NCBI GenBank assembly: GCA_977006965.1
Contig: OZ345375.1
Coordinates: 186,001-250,000 of the forward strand
DNA from: Phymatolithon calcareum
Taxonomy: Eukaryota > Rhodophyta > Florideophyceae > Hapalidiales
Reading direction: 5' to 3'
DNA: 64,000 nucleotides
The notes beneath the pieces are model-generated. The model ran no database searches and was not told where the DNA came from. It was given only the letters and a program-made list of their open reading frames with translations. Of this stretch, positions 40,554-49,169 are shown piece by piece; the first letter of the stretch is position 1, and each line of letters starts with the position of its first letter. Position numbers and translations under genes: made by a program.

Positions 40554-41425
40554 TTTAGTTGTTTATTTGAAAACCCTCAATAACACTCCTAAGACTGTAC
40601 GGGAGCAGCTATTCGTAGCTTGTTCATTCTAGTATATCGCCTGGTTCCTAATACAGGGACTCGTCGTTTTCCATATTGTCAATTATGGTGACGCTGTAGA
40701 GTAGTATAGAGTCTAATGCCTTTTCCGTTCTTATCATTTCTCCGGAGTCCAGTTCATACTTTGTTAGGTTCCTACGTATGGTCTCCAGGTGGCGCTCTGC
40801 TGCCGTTCTGAATGTATTCGATATTAGCGTCGTGTTCACTTGAGGGAACCTTCCGCTTGCGTATTTTATGGCCAGCTGTCGATGTCTTACCTTGGAAAAC
40901 CTGAGGATGGCCGGGATCTCATCCGGTTTATCATACGGTATTTTCCTCTTTCTTCTTGCTTCGAGCCTCGTGCCTTCTTTTACGAACAGTATTCCTCGGA
41001 GTTGGCCTGGAGATTTCCCTTCCTGCATATGTTTGAAGGGGGCCGCGAACTGCTCTTGTTGCAGCATCGCGGCAATATCGCGACTTGCCCACTGTAGTTC
41101 TTTGAAGTTTCGCTCTTCCCTTTGCTTGGATAGGATAGTCGACTTCCTTGCCTTTCCTCGTAGGAGCATCCTCAGCGCTAATATTTCTCTCCTGTGTTCT
41201 GGTGGTTGGATCCTGCGCATAAGCCGGAGCCGCTCGATCTTTCCACTTGCCGTACCACCGAATACTTGGAAGAAGAAGGTTCGTTCTACTTCTTTGATAG
41301 CTTCTTGCACTTCTGAAGTCCACGGTGTGAGATGGATAGCGTATTCCCACCTTGGTTGGATCAACGGCTTGTAGATACGTTTGGCTTTCAGGATGTTTAT
41401 CCCCCGAATGAATACCCCAAGTGGT
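40554..41425 (-). mobile_element. 5'-truncated LINE-C insertion
   Basis: 872-bp insertion flanked by the 14-bp duplication ACCGAGGCGCGTAT at 40540-40553 and 41426-41439. The 3' end is at 40554 (TTGAAAACCCTCAATAACAC on plus). It reaches upstream into the RT thumb (AKRIYKPLIQPRWEYAIHLT). Confidence 0.9.
40648..41364 (-). pseudogene. LINE-C ORF, C-terminal part
   Basis: The 238-codon frame begins with MIQPRWEYAIHLTPWTSEVQ (RT thumb), then FFFQVFGGTASGK, RLRLMRRIQPPEHRR, a basic ARRKRKIPYDKPD block, SKVRHRQLAIKYASGRFPQV and an acidic end NMENDESLY. Domain order is identical to LINE-A and LINE-B, so the three are related families. The catalytic RT palm is missing through 5' truncation. Confidence 0.8.
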
Positions 41426-41649
41426 ACCGAGGCGCGTATGAGAGTTCCGGGGTAGAGAAATATTCTTCGCCCGGGGATCTTGCGGCGCTGATGAGCTTCT
41501 CAGCTAATGCTGGGTGTGGGGGAGAAAAAGGACGAAGAGAGAAAGATGGGGAATGTTTTTTGTTTTTGTTTTGGGGGCTCTTTGTCGCGGACGGTGAGCT
41601 GCCTCCCTTCTCGCCGAAGGTCGAAGTAGGATACTATATAAACTAGCGC

Positions 41650-42480
41650 TAGGTTTTGCCGGAGCTCTTGCGAGCAGCACCCAGCTCACTGTAAGACTAA
41701 CTAAACGAGGGGACAATGAAAAAAATATAACTCTATTGGAGATCTGCCTTCGTCGGCGAATTTGTAAACGGTACACCGCCAACCTGCCGACATTGGCAAG
41801 CAACCGGATGCGCTGGGTATGATAGTAGGAGCACTGATTCCTTTGGTACGTTCCAGCGTAGTCAATCAACAACACCGCCAATATTGGTGTCAGCAGGGTC
41901 TTCATCTGCATCGGTTCTTCTCGCAGGCTTCGTCGTGCTGTGCGGACCATTGCAACTGAAACTTCTTCTGGGTTCGGGACTCTTACCAAGTGACGTTCGG
42001 AACCCGACTACTGAAGCAGTATTGCTGCGTATCATGGGCTATGATTCGCTTGAGCCGTTTCTTCCGCAGGCTCTCACTTCGTGCTTCATTTGGAACACCA
42101 GTGCATCCCGAACGGAAACACTTTTTTCCTCTCAAACCGATTCGGAAGAATTCGCATAAACTTTGTAATTGCCTTTGAATTCTCGTTTCCTGTTCTTTCT
42201 ATGAACCTCTTGAAAATTACCACCCAAGACGGAAAACAAATTTCCGCAACAGTCATCTTGTTACCAATTACGGTAACTGTTCGATGCGCTGTATCAATGC
42301 TGGGTGCCTTTCATCGTTCTGCTGTGGGTGTAACCGCACAGTCAATTTCACTTGTTTCTCTTTAAGTAGTGGACTTTAGTCCAACTTTCAATAAACGACA
42401 GAGCAAAGCACGGTCTCCACTTTTCTTCAACGTCAATCCTCGCAGCACCAACCGCTGCAAGCACGTACCAAGCAACAAGT
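41650..42480. other. possible gene remnant region
   Basis: A TATATAAA box at about 41635-41642 and an AATAAA signal at 42390-42395, both plus strand, bracket several overlapping frames (for example to 42159 and 42365). None is recognisable. It could be a decayed or intron-containing gene. Confidence 0.25.
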
Positions 42481-43024
42481 ATATACACTCCCCGAAATTA
42501 ATATAGCGCCACTTGGCATGAGTTCTCTCTTGTAGCCATGGTGACTCCTGGCGCCACTATTTTTGTCGCACTGCATGTATAACCTTCTTTTTCAACGCAA
42601 TGACTAACCTAATTTAGTGAACCCCCATGGAGTCAAACAGGAAACCAAGTTTGCTTAAATAGCACATTTTTTACGTCCGCAGTAAGTTAGAGCCACCTTT
42701 ATCTTTCTCAGCCTATCGCACCAAAAAACAACGCTCAGTAGCCAGTAGACCCACCGCGCTTCTCGATAACCTTCATGCACCAGTCCGGCATCGATCCAAT
42801 CAACTTCTGCAGCGTTTCCAGTCCAATACGATCCCAGGATGCTTGTATCGCTTCGATGAGGTCGTCCTCGTACTCAAACTGACGACAATCCTTGTAAACA
42901 TCACGCGCAACGATGCCCCACAGGTTCTCTATTGGGTTCAGATCGGGACTACGCGATGGCCAATCCATAAGGCTGATCCCTGCTTCAAAGAAGTACTCAT
43001 CTGTGTACCTCGCTGTGTGCGCCG

Positions 43025-43192
43025 TGTAATCACTGGTTTATCTTGAAATGGGTGATTATCTCTGTGATGCGATGATGAGATGCCCAGTCTAAGGTGCGAT
43101 CAGGATCGCCGCTTCAAATGGGCAGGGGCGTTATGATATCACAGAGAATGTAATTGTTCCTAATTACTCTCGTGCAGCATTGCGTGTCTACA
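43025..43192 (-). repeat. Gypsy 3' LTR (168 bp)
   Basis: On the minus strand starts TGTAGACACGC and ends AGTGATTACA. It lacks 21 bp present in the 5' LTR near the downstream end. Confidence 0.9.
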
Positions 43193-43217
43193 GTGCCCCA
43201 TACACTCGAAGAGTGTA

Positions 43218-44540
43218 TTAATCATTGATGCGCAATGTTTGCTTGGCCTTCTTCGCCAGCTTTTTCTTGCGTGTGTTGGACAAAAATGTTGCAAGCTCTT
43301 CGGGTACATCTTCATGAAGTTCTTCTATTTTCTGCCACGTCCAATCACTTCTGTCCGGCAAACCTGACCACTGAACTTGTACGAAGACTCCATCTGGTGC
43401 TTCTCCTATATCCACGAGTCTTTCGATTATCTCGTACTTGGTCTCGGAGTGTTCTGCTTGTTTCGTCAGCTCATTGCTCGCCTTACTTCCATCAACATCA
43501 GCACGGTACAATTGCATTCTGCTGGCATGGACCCGATCCGTTTTCCCATCCACTATGCTTGTTACATCGTAGACCAATTCGCTGACAATTGCAGTCACTC
43601 GCTTGGGACCGATCCATTTGAACTGCAGTTTGTGCTTCTTCTTCTTGCCGTCCGGAACGCGTACAACCACAAAATCACCTAATTGAAATTGATGACTTAC
43701 TATGTTAGTGTTTTTGTTGTGTTGCTTGATTTGCTTCAACCGATTCTTGCTGACCTTTTCCGCGACATCTTTGTGCATGTTCTCGATTGAAGACTGAAGC
43801 GTGTTAATCTCGAGTAATTGCATAGCCCTTGCCTTTTCAATGCTTCTCATCTTCCCATTATGTGCCTCGCAGCCAATGACTAGTTGTGTACGCATTGGCT
43901 TGATACCAGTCATGACTTGAAGCGGACTTCTGTATGTTCCATCGGTGTTCGAACCCAGCCTCTTGAGGGGACATTCGTTGATAACGGTCATCAGCATGCC
44001 TGTCACCGCAGTCCAATCCTGGGGCGCGAGTTTCAATTCGGACAAAAGAGCGTTGCAAGCTGCAAGCACAGTTCGCATTACTCTTTCAACGGTTCCGTTT
44101 ACCCACGGGGAGTATGCTACCGTGAATGAGTGTCTGATTTTGTGGATATCAGCGAGATTTTCCATCAAAACGTTCTTGAAATGCGATCCTTGATCCGATA
44201 CCCAGTTGTTCATAACGGTGAATGTGCGCATCCAGCGTGCCAGTTCTTCAGCTGCTGTGTCCGCGTTTGCAGCGACGGATGGACAAAGCCATACATAAGA
44301 CGACAAATCGTCCTTGATGACGAAAATGTATTTGTGCCCGGTAGTACTTGGACCCATATACAAAAAATCGAAATGTATTACTTCGTTGGGCGCATTTCCG
44401 TGTAATACCGATGAAAGTGGGCGTGGGATCTTGGTACCGCTTTTCGATATGATGCAGTGAATGCACTTTTTCACGAACTCCTTGCAATCGTTAACAATTG
44501 AGCCCAAAAAAACTTCTCTTTCAAAGCGCTGCTTGTTGAT
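43218..44540 (-). CDS. Gypsy Pol, part 2 (integrase and chromodomain)
   Basis: Continues the integrase: the second half of the zinc finger (CKEFVKKCIHC) and the DDE core with HFDFLYMGPS, WVSDQGSHF and the catalytic Glu in SPWVNGTVERVMR. A GPY-like region FKWIGPKRVT follows. Near the C-terminus is a chromodomain (KYEIIERLVDIGEAPDGVFV...QWSGLPDRSDWTW, then EELHEDVPEEL) and a basic tail. The open frame extends to 44570 but upstream of about 44540 it is not integrase-like. Chromodomains in such elements direct integration to marked chromatin. Confidence 0.9.
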   Translation of the reverse strand: MNKQRFEREVFLGSIVNDCKEFVKKCIHCIISKSGTKIPRPLSSVLHGNAPNEVIHFDFLYMGPSTTGHKYIFVIKDDLSSYVWLCPSVAANADTAAEELARWMRTFTVMNNWVSDQGSHFKNVLMENLADIHKIRHSFTVAYSPWVNGTVERVMRTVLAACNALLSELKLAPQDWTAVTGMLMTVINECPLKRLGSNTDGTYRSPLQVMTGIKPMRTQLVIGCEAHNGKMRSIEKARAMQLLEINTLQSSIENMHKDVAEKVSKNRLKQIKQHNKNTNIVSHQFQLGDFVVVRVPDGKKKKHKLQFKWIGPKRVTAIVSELVYDVTSIVDGKTDRVHASRMQLYRADVDGSKASNELTKQAEHSETKYEIIERLVDIGEAPDGVFVQVQWSGLPDRSDWTWQKIEELHEDVPEELATFLSNTRKKKLAKKAKQTLRIND

Positions 44541-47500
44541 TCGAATCCTCTGTGTCCACCTGCACCGCAATGTGCTACAGTCAGGGCCTTCAGCTGGAGT
44601 TCGATTGATTCATCCGGGATCCAAACTTGTCTGCTTAGGTAGTACAGATCCCCTTCCTTCTTTTCCGCTGTTGCCGGCCTTGATTTTTCATGTTTCTTCT
44701 GTTCCGTGATGATCATACGTGTTGTTGGCCACACAAAATCTTCGCTGAAAGGTGATTCCACGATGTCGTTTTCCATCGATGTTTCAGAAACCCTGCGGCT
44801 CATGCCTTTCTTGCCTCTATACCCAGATAGCCATCGTGACATAATATCAGGCATAACGTTTCGCTCGCCTTCCACATGATCAATTGTGTACGAGAACGCC
44901 GATAAGTACACGGCCCATCTTTGAACCTTGCTGATCACGTGGCTGCCAATCGTTGGTACCATTACCATCGGATGAAATGCAAATAGCAGGTTCCTATGAT
45001 CAGTGTATAGGTGGATGCTTGTTTCCCCTGCGAGCATGTAGTCGAGCTTCCGGAAGCACTTCAAAATGGCATAGGCTTCCTTCTCGAATGTGCTCCATCG
45101 TTCTTGTGCTCTCTTGAAAGATGAACTAAGAAATGCCAGCGGCTCATGCTTTTGCTGCATTATGTCCTTTGCCAGTTCGCTCTCATCGCATTGCGTAACC
45201 ACGGCGGCCCAATGCGCATCCGAGGCATCCGTAAATATACAGATCGCTTTGCTATAGTCTCGGTGTGATAGCTTTACCGCATTTCGGAGAGTTTCTTGCA
45301 GCGACTTGAATGACTCTTCGTGTTCTGGTCCCCACCCGAGGCTGTCCAACGAAAATTTTTGAATCGCTTTCTTCTTGCGCGACCCCGCTTTGTCGTAAGC
45401 AGTTTCCAGAACGCTTCGTAGCGCTTCACTTCGGTGTGCGAAATCAGGTATACTTGAAGCCATCCACTGGACGCAGTGTAAGTATTGGCATAGCTCTGCT
45501 GCATTCTTGGGCATATGTATCTCTTTGAGACCACTGAGTCTCCGGGGATCACATTGTATCCCATGTTCATCAATCAGTCGGCCACACCAACGTACTTGCT
45601 TAGTGAATAGCACAGACTTCCTTGCGCTGATTTTCAGTTGTCTCTCTTCACAAATCTTGAGACATTCTCTCAATGCCATTAAAAGACTTGGTTCTGTTTT
45701 TGCGTGAAAAAGAAAATCGTCAAGCCAAGCCTTCAAAAATTCTCGCAGGGTCACAAAGCACGGTTCGACTCGGGATTGAAAATTCGCTCCGCTGTTCATC
45801 GCACCTTGCAATGTCCGTAATGGCTTGAATATCCCAAATGGCGTGTGGAAACTGTGCGCATTCTGACCTTCTTCGTTCAGGGGTAGTTGCCAGTACCCAC
45901 TGCAAAAGTCCATCGTAGCAAAGAACTTGCTACCAGCGACATCCATGAGTTCTGCATCAATATTCGGCATTGGCCATGACACAGGTACAGTCCTTGCATT
46001 CGCCGGGGTTAAATCGAACGTCATTCGATAATTCGCTGGTGGTGCTTTCGGTACCAATAGTGGTGCTGCGGCCCACGTGGCGTTTGAGTTAGGCGCAATA
46101 AACCCATACTCCTCTAACTTGGACATATACTTGGACATGAAATCGCGTTGGTCGGCCGTGTATCGCCTCGGCTTGCATATCACTGGTGTGATGCCGGGCT
46201 TCAATACGACTCTCATCGGTTCGACCCTAGCGGGCGGGTCATTTCCAAGGCGTAATCTGAAAACATCTCGATACGTTTCTAGCATCTCGCGTAACGTTTC
46301 CTGTCCAGATTTTGACAGTCCTTCTTCCGCTGCTTTAGTCATCATTTTTGCCAGAGCTTCGTCCATCTCCTCCTTGGTATCGGTACCCAAGTCCAACCAG
46401 TCTTCATCGCTGTCAGATCCGTCATCGTAATCATAAGCGGCCTTATCGGAATGATATACTCCATCTGACATGATTCTGGCAATAGTTCCTTCACGATACT
46501 GCTTTTCATTGATGAGATGATTAGCTTGCACAACACCTTCATATCGATCGCATGCTGCTTCAAGGACGCTTTTTGTGTCTAGTCCAAGTGCTTCTAGTAT
46601 TGGTCGTCCGAGTAGGGGCTCTTTAACCTCTTGGTCTGCAACCTGCCACACCAATTCTCGTATTGTGAGCGTTTTTGCATGACGGATGAAGAGCTCTGTT
46701 GTAACCTTCACCTCCTTATTGCAGGAGATATAGATAGGTTTGTTCTCTGAATTGGTTGCTGCTGCCAATCCATATTTGCGTTCATTCTGGAACGTCTTCG
46801 TTTCGATTCGGGCCCCGGTTTCCATTAACGTTGCGTAAAGGTCCGGAGGCATCAGATTGATATCTGAACCCGCATCCGCGCATATCAGTCTTGATTCCAC
46901 TCCCCCAAATCTTGCCTTGATGAGTGTGGTATTTGTCGGATATGCGTCACTGTTTCGGCTCGACACTTTCTTCGCGCCTTTCTGTTTCGTTTTCTTCTTC
47001 TTGTATTCCTCCAGTAGCCGTTTCTTCTCGCCTTCTTCGCAATCTTCGCAGTCGCGTAGGAAGTGCCTTTTTCCTTTGGCCTCACATGGGGGATTAAGAC
47101 ACATTGGAATCCACTTCTTTGGTTTCGTGTCCACTTGGAATTCAGATTTTTGCGTCTTCTTCGGTGTTGAGTTTGTAACCTTGGGGCGCATGCCTTCTGC
47201 CCTTTGGCATATCTCAGCTTCCTTGCACAGTAAATTGATATAGGCTCTGAGGTCCTGCTTCAATCCTTGCTGATATTCGAGGTGCCTTTCCATTACCTTC
47301 TTCAAATTTGTTGGAAAAACCTTATCCTGCATTAGGGCTATGGTTTTCTTCGGGTTGTTTTGCTTGAAGTTCGGGTACCCAGCTTCTTCTAATCTTGAAA
47401 AGAAATCTGTAGCAAACTCCAGAATCCTCGCCTCTGCTTGTACGACGTGCATTGGCATTCGAAGGCCGTGTAGAGCCTTCTCTATGATTTCCGGGTGTAC

Positions 47501-47866
47501 CTGGTCGTCTTCATTCTTTTGCACCAAACCTTCAATAAACTTTTGAATATCGTTTGATGTCAGAGCTTCAGCTGTCTTAGCTCTTGATATGTCATTGAAC
47601 TTCCAAAGGAAGAACATAGACTCGAGAAGACTCCTGTCGATAGACACCTTGTAAGATGCCACCGTCATCGCCGGGACTTCCTTCTTCTTCTCGTTGACCT
47701 CATCTTCGTACCGCTTCCTCTCCTTCAAAAACCTTGTTACAACTCTTGGGTCGAGACTCCGCAAAATCGGGTGGCTCACGGGTTGGAACAGCGCGGCGGT
47801 TGGTTGCCGATCGGAAGGTTGCGCCGACGAAATACTTCCGCTTCCCATGGTTCGATGGTCATCCAT
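44471..47866 (-). CDS. Gypsy Gag-Pol, part 1 (Gag, protease, RT, RNase H, start of integrase)
   Basis: The 1131-codon frame starts at ATG 47866. A Gag-like helical region (about 1-240) is followed by a Cys-rich stretch (CLNPPCEAKGKRHFLRDCED). The aspartic protease has CADAGSDINLM (D-x-G variant). The RT contains ANYRMTFDLTPAN and the catalytic box AWLDDFL, where the usual Tyr of YxDD is replaced by Trp. RNase H has FTDASDAHW, FEKEAYAIL and YTDHRNLL. The frame ends inside the integrase H2C2 zinc finger after HCGAGGHRG. At the run of seven T near 44516-44522 (minus strand) the frame needs a -1 shift to join part 2. Confidence 0.92.
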   Translation of the reverse strand: MDDHRTMGSGSISSAQPSDRQPTAALFQPVSHPILRSLDPRVVTRFLKERKRYEDEVNEKKKEVPAMTVASYKVSIDRSLLESMFFLWKFNDISRAKTAEALTSNDIQKFIEGLVQKNEDDQVHPEIIEKALHGLRMPMHVVQAEARILEFATDFFSRLEEAGYPNFKQNNPKKTIALMQDKVFPTNLKKVMERHLEYQQGLKQDLRAYINLLCKEAEICQRAEGMRPKVTNSTPKKTQKSEFQVDTKPKKWIPMCLNPPCEAKGKRHFLRDCEDCEEGEKKRLLEEYKKKKTKQKGAKKVSSRNSDAYPTNTTLIKARFGGVESRLICADAGSDINLMPPDLYATLMETGARIETKTFQNERKYGLAAATNSENKPIYISCNKEVKVTTELFIRHAKTLTIRELVWQVADQEVKEPLLGRPILEALGLDTKSVLEAACDRYEGVVQANHLINEKQYREGTIARIMSDGVYHSDKAAYDYDDGSDSDEDWLDLGTDTKEEMDEALAKMMTKAAEEGLSKSGQETLREMLETYRDVFRLRLGNDPPARVEPMRVVLKPGITPVICKPRRYTADQRDFMSKYMSKLEEYGFIAPNSNATWAAAPLLVPKAPPANYRMTFDLTPANARTVPVSWPMPNIDAELMDVAGSKFFATMDFCSGYWQLPLNEEGQNAHSFHTPFGIFKPLRTLQGAMNSGANFQSRVEPCFVTLREFLKAWLDDFLFHAKTEPSLLMALRECLKICEERQLKISARKSVLFTKQVRWCGRLIDEHGIQCDPRRLSGLKEIHMPKNAAELCQYLHCVQWMASSIPDFAHRSEALRSVLETAYDKAGSRKKKAIQKFSLDSLGWGPEHEESFKSLQETLRNAVKLSHRDYSKAICIFTDASDAHWAAVVTQCDESELAKDIMQQKHEPLAFLSSSFKRAQERWSTFEKEAYAILKCFRKLDYMLAGETSIHLYTDHRNLLFAFHPMVMVPTIGSHVISKVQRWAVYLSAFSYTIDHVEGERNVMPDIMSRWLSGYRGKKGMSRRVSETSMENDIVESPFSEDFVWPTTRMIITEQKKHEKSRPATAEKKEGDLYYLSRQVWIPDESIELQLKALTVAHCGAGGHRGFESTSSALKEKFFWAQLLTIARSS

Positions 47867-47922
47867 TTCTTGAACAATCTTCTTCTTAACACTCTAACAT
47901 TCTCCTGCAGGAAAGAAATTTC

Positions 47923-48111
47923 TGTAATCACTGTGAGTGAAAAGAGAAGGCAAGGTTTATCTTGAAATGGGTGATTATCTCTGTGATGCGATGATGAGAT
48001 GCCCAGTCTAAGGTGCGATCAGGATCGCCGCTTCAAATGGGCAGGGGCGTTATGATATCACAGAGAATGTAATTGTTCCTAATTACTCTCGTGCAGCATT
48101 GCGTGTCTACA
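47923..48111 (-). repeat. Gypsy 5' LTR (189 bp)
   Basis: Same termini as the 3' LTR, with an extra 21 bp (TTGCCTTCTCTTTTCACTCA region) before the terminal AGTGATTACA. Confidence 0.9.
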
Positions 48112-49169
48112 GCCGGCGCGTTATCCTGCTGGAAACTCCAGTCCCCACTGTAGCGCAATTCCGCAAACGGTTCCAGACGATTCTGAAGCAGCTGCACGTA
48201 CCTTTGCGCATTCATTGTGTTCGGTACGACTACCAATTCGGGCTTTCCGCGCCACGAAAAACAACCCCAGACCATAACCCCTCCCCCGCCTTGCTGCCGA
48301 CGGGGAAAGTATTCTTCAGGGACCCTTTTGTCGGCCCAATAGTACCCAAAACCGTCTGGACCATCCAAACAGAATCGCTTCTCATCAGAATAGATTGTCC
48401 TGGTCCACTGCGAGCGGGGAAGGCGAAAAGGAAGGCGGGCCCACTCGTCACGCTGATCCTTGTGCCAAGGGGTAAAGCTTGGAGCCCGTTTCATGCGCCT
48501 AAACTCTAAGTACTTAGTATCTTTAAGTACTTGTTGCACGCGACGCACTCCGACGGGTAAATCGTACATGTCTCGGAGCTGCCGAGCCGTCATTCTTGAA
48601 GCACAAGCCTTCCGAATGACTGCCCGAGTATCCTGATCAGACAGCTTTCGGGGCCTCCCCGCCTTTTTCCGTCGAGATTGGCCAGGGAGCTTGTTCAAAA
48701 CGTCCGAGACGGCTTTTCGGGACCGTTTCACTTGCAACGCAATGGCCCTCTTGCTCAAGCCTTTGGAGTCGAGCGCCCGGATCACCGCCTCCTCCTCCTT
48801 CGTCAGAGACAGTCCGCGACCCATGGTTGGGGGCTGAGTGACTCGAACAGCGTACGTGGGTACGTCGCCATGGATATAAATAAGGCCACAGGGCGCCGAG
48901 CGCGCCATGAATCCCATATACTTCCGCTTGGCGGATGCATGAAGTTTTCCGGGGCCAAATTGCTGCGCGGGAAAAAAATGGGGCTATCATACATTTTAGC
49001 GAGCCATATTTGGGCTAGTACGTAGAGCAATGAGTAGACGATTAAAGGACCACCGGTCCTTTAACGCGATTCCCGCCATGCGCGTGCCCCTGACGGTTTG
49101 CCAAAGTGGCACTATATTAATTTCGGGGAGTGTATACGGTCTACTGGATCTGGATGCTTCGCCCTCTGG

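Larger units (their letters stand above)
40392..41646 (+). pseudogene. unidentified reading frame split by a LINE-C insertion
   Basis: ATG at 40392 opens a frame to the insertion point. Counting across the insertion (40554-41425 plus one copy of the 14-bp duplication), the frame continues from about 41440 to the stop ending at 41646, giving about 122 codons in total. Left residues include HTSDGHIWAAQSRG, right residues SPGDLAALMSFSANAGCGGE. No family recognised, and an open frame of this length could be chance. Confidence 0.3.
43025..48111 (-). mobile_element. Ty3/Gypsy LTR retrotransposon, chromodomain type
   Basis: 5087 bp, flanked by the 4-bp duplication GCCG (43021-43024, 48112-48115). 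LTRs begin TG and end CA. Coding order on the minus strand is Gag, protease, RT, RNase H, integrase, chromodomain, as in chromoviruses. A purine-rich ATGGGGCAC tract precedes the 3' LTR. The sequence directly after the 5' LTR (GAAATTTCTTTCCTGCAGG) does not begin with the usual TGG of a tRNA primer site. LTRs are identical by eye over 158 bp apart from one 21-bp length difference. Confidence 0.93.
42735..48824 (-). pseudogene. Tc1-like DD34E transposase, interrupted
   Basis: ATG at 48824 (MGRGLSLTKEEEAV). The N-terminal part has helix-turn-helix DNA-binding segments and an AT-hook-like GRPRKLS. The first catalytic Asp lies in YSDEKRF and the second in QQDNAPA, where the reading is broken at 48112. 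The remainder resumes at 43020 with HTARYTDE and contains the third catalytic residue in DLNPIENLW, 34 residues after the second Asp. The two parts add up to 333 codons including the stop with no frameshift, so the gene was probably intact when Gypsy inserted. Confidence 0.9.
42486..49132 (-). mobile_element. Tc1-type DNA transposon split by a Gypsy insertion
   Basis: Terminal inverted repeats start CACTCCCCGAAATTAATATA at 42486 (plus) and 49132 (minus), matching over about 28 bp. TA dinucleotides flank both ends (42484-42485, 49133-49134). Without the Gypsy element and one copy of its duplication the transposon is 1556 bp, normal for Tc1. Its right end lies at the edge of the second metalloprotease locus. 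The corresponding first-copy sequence near 35825 lacks it. Confidence 0.92.

Noticed and set aside
41504-41989. 161-codon minus-strand frame with a hydrophobic segment (MKTLLTPILAVLLIDYA)
   Set aside because: The segment looks like a leader, but the rest is Arg-rich and unrecognised. It overlaps frames on the other strand and has no promoter support.
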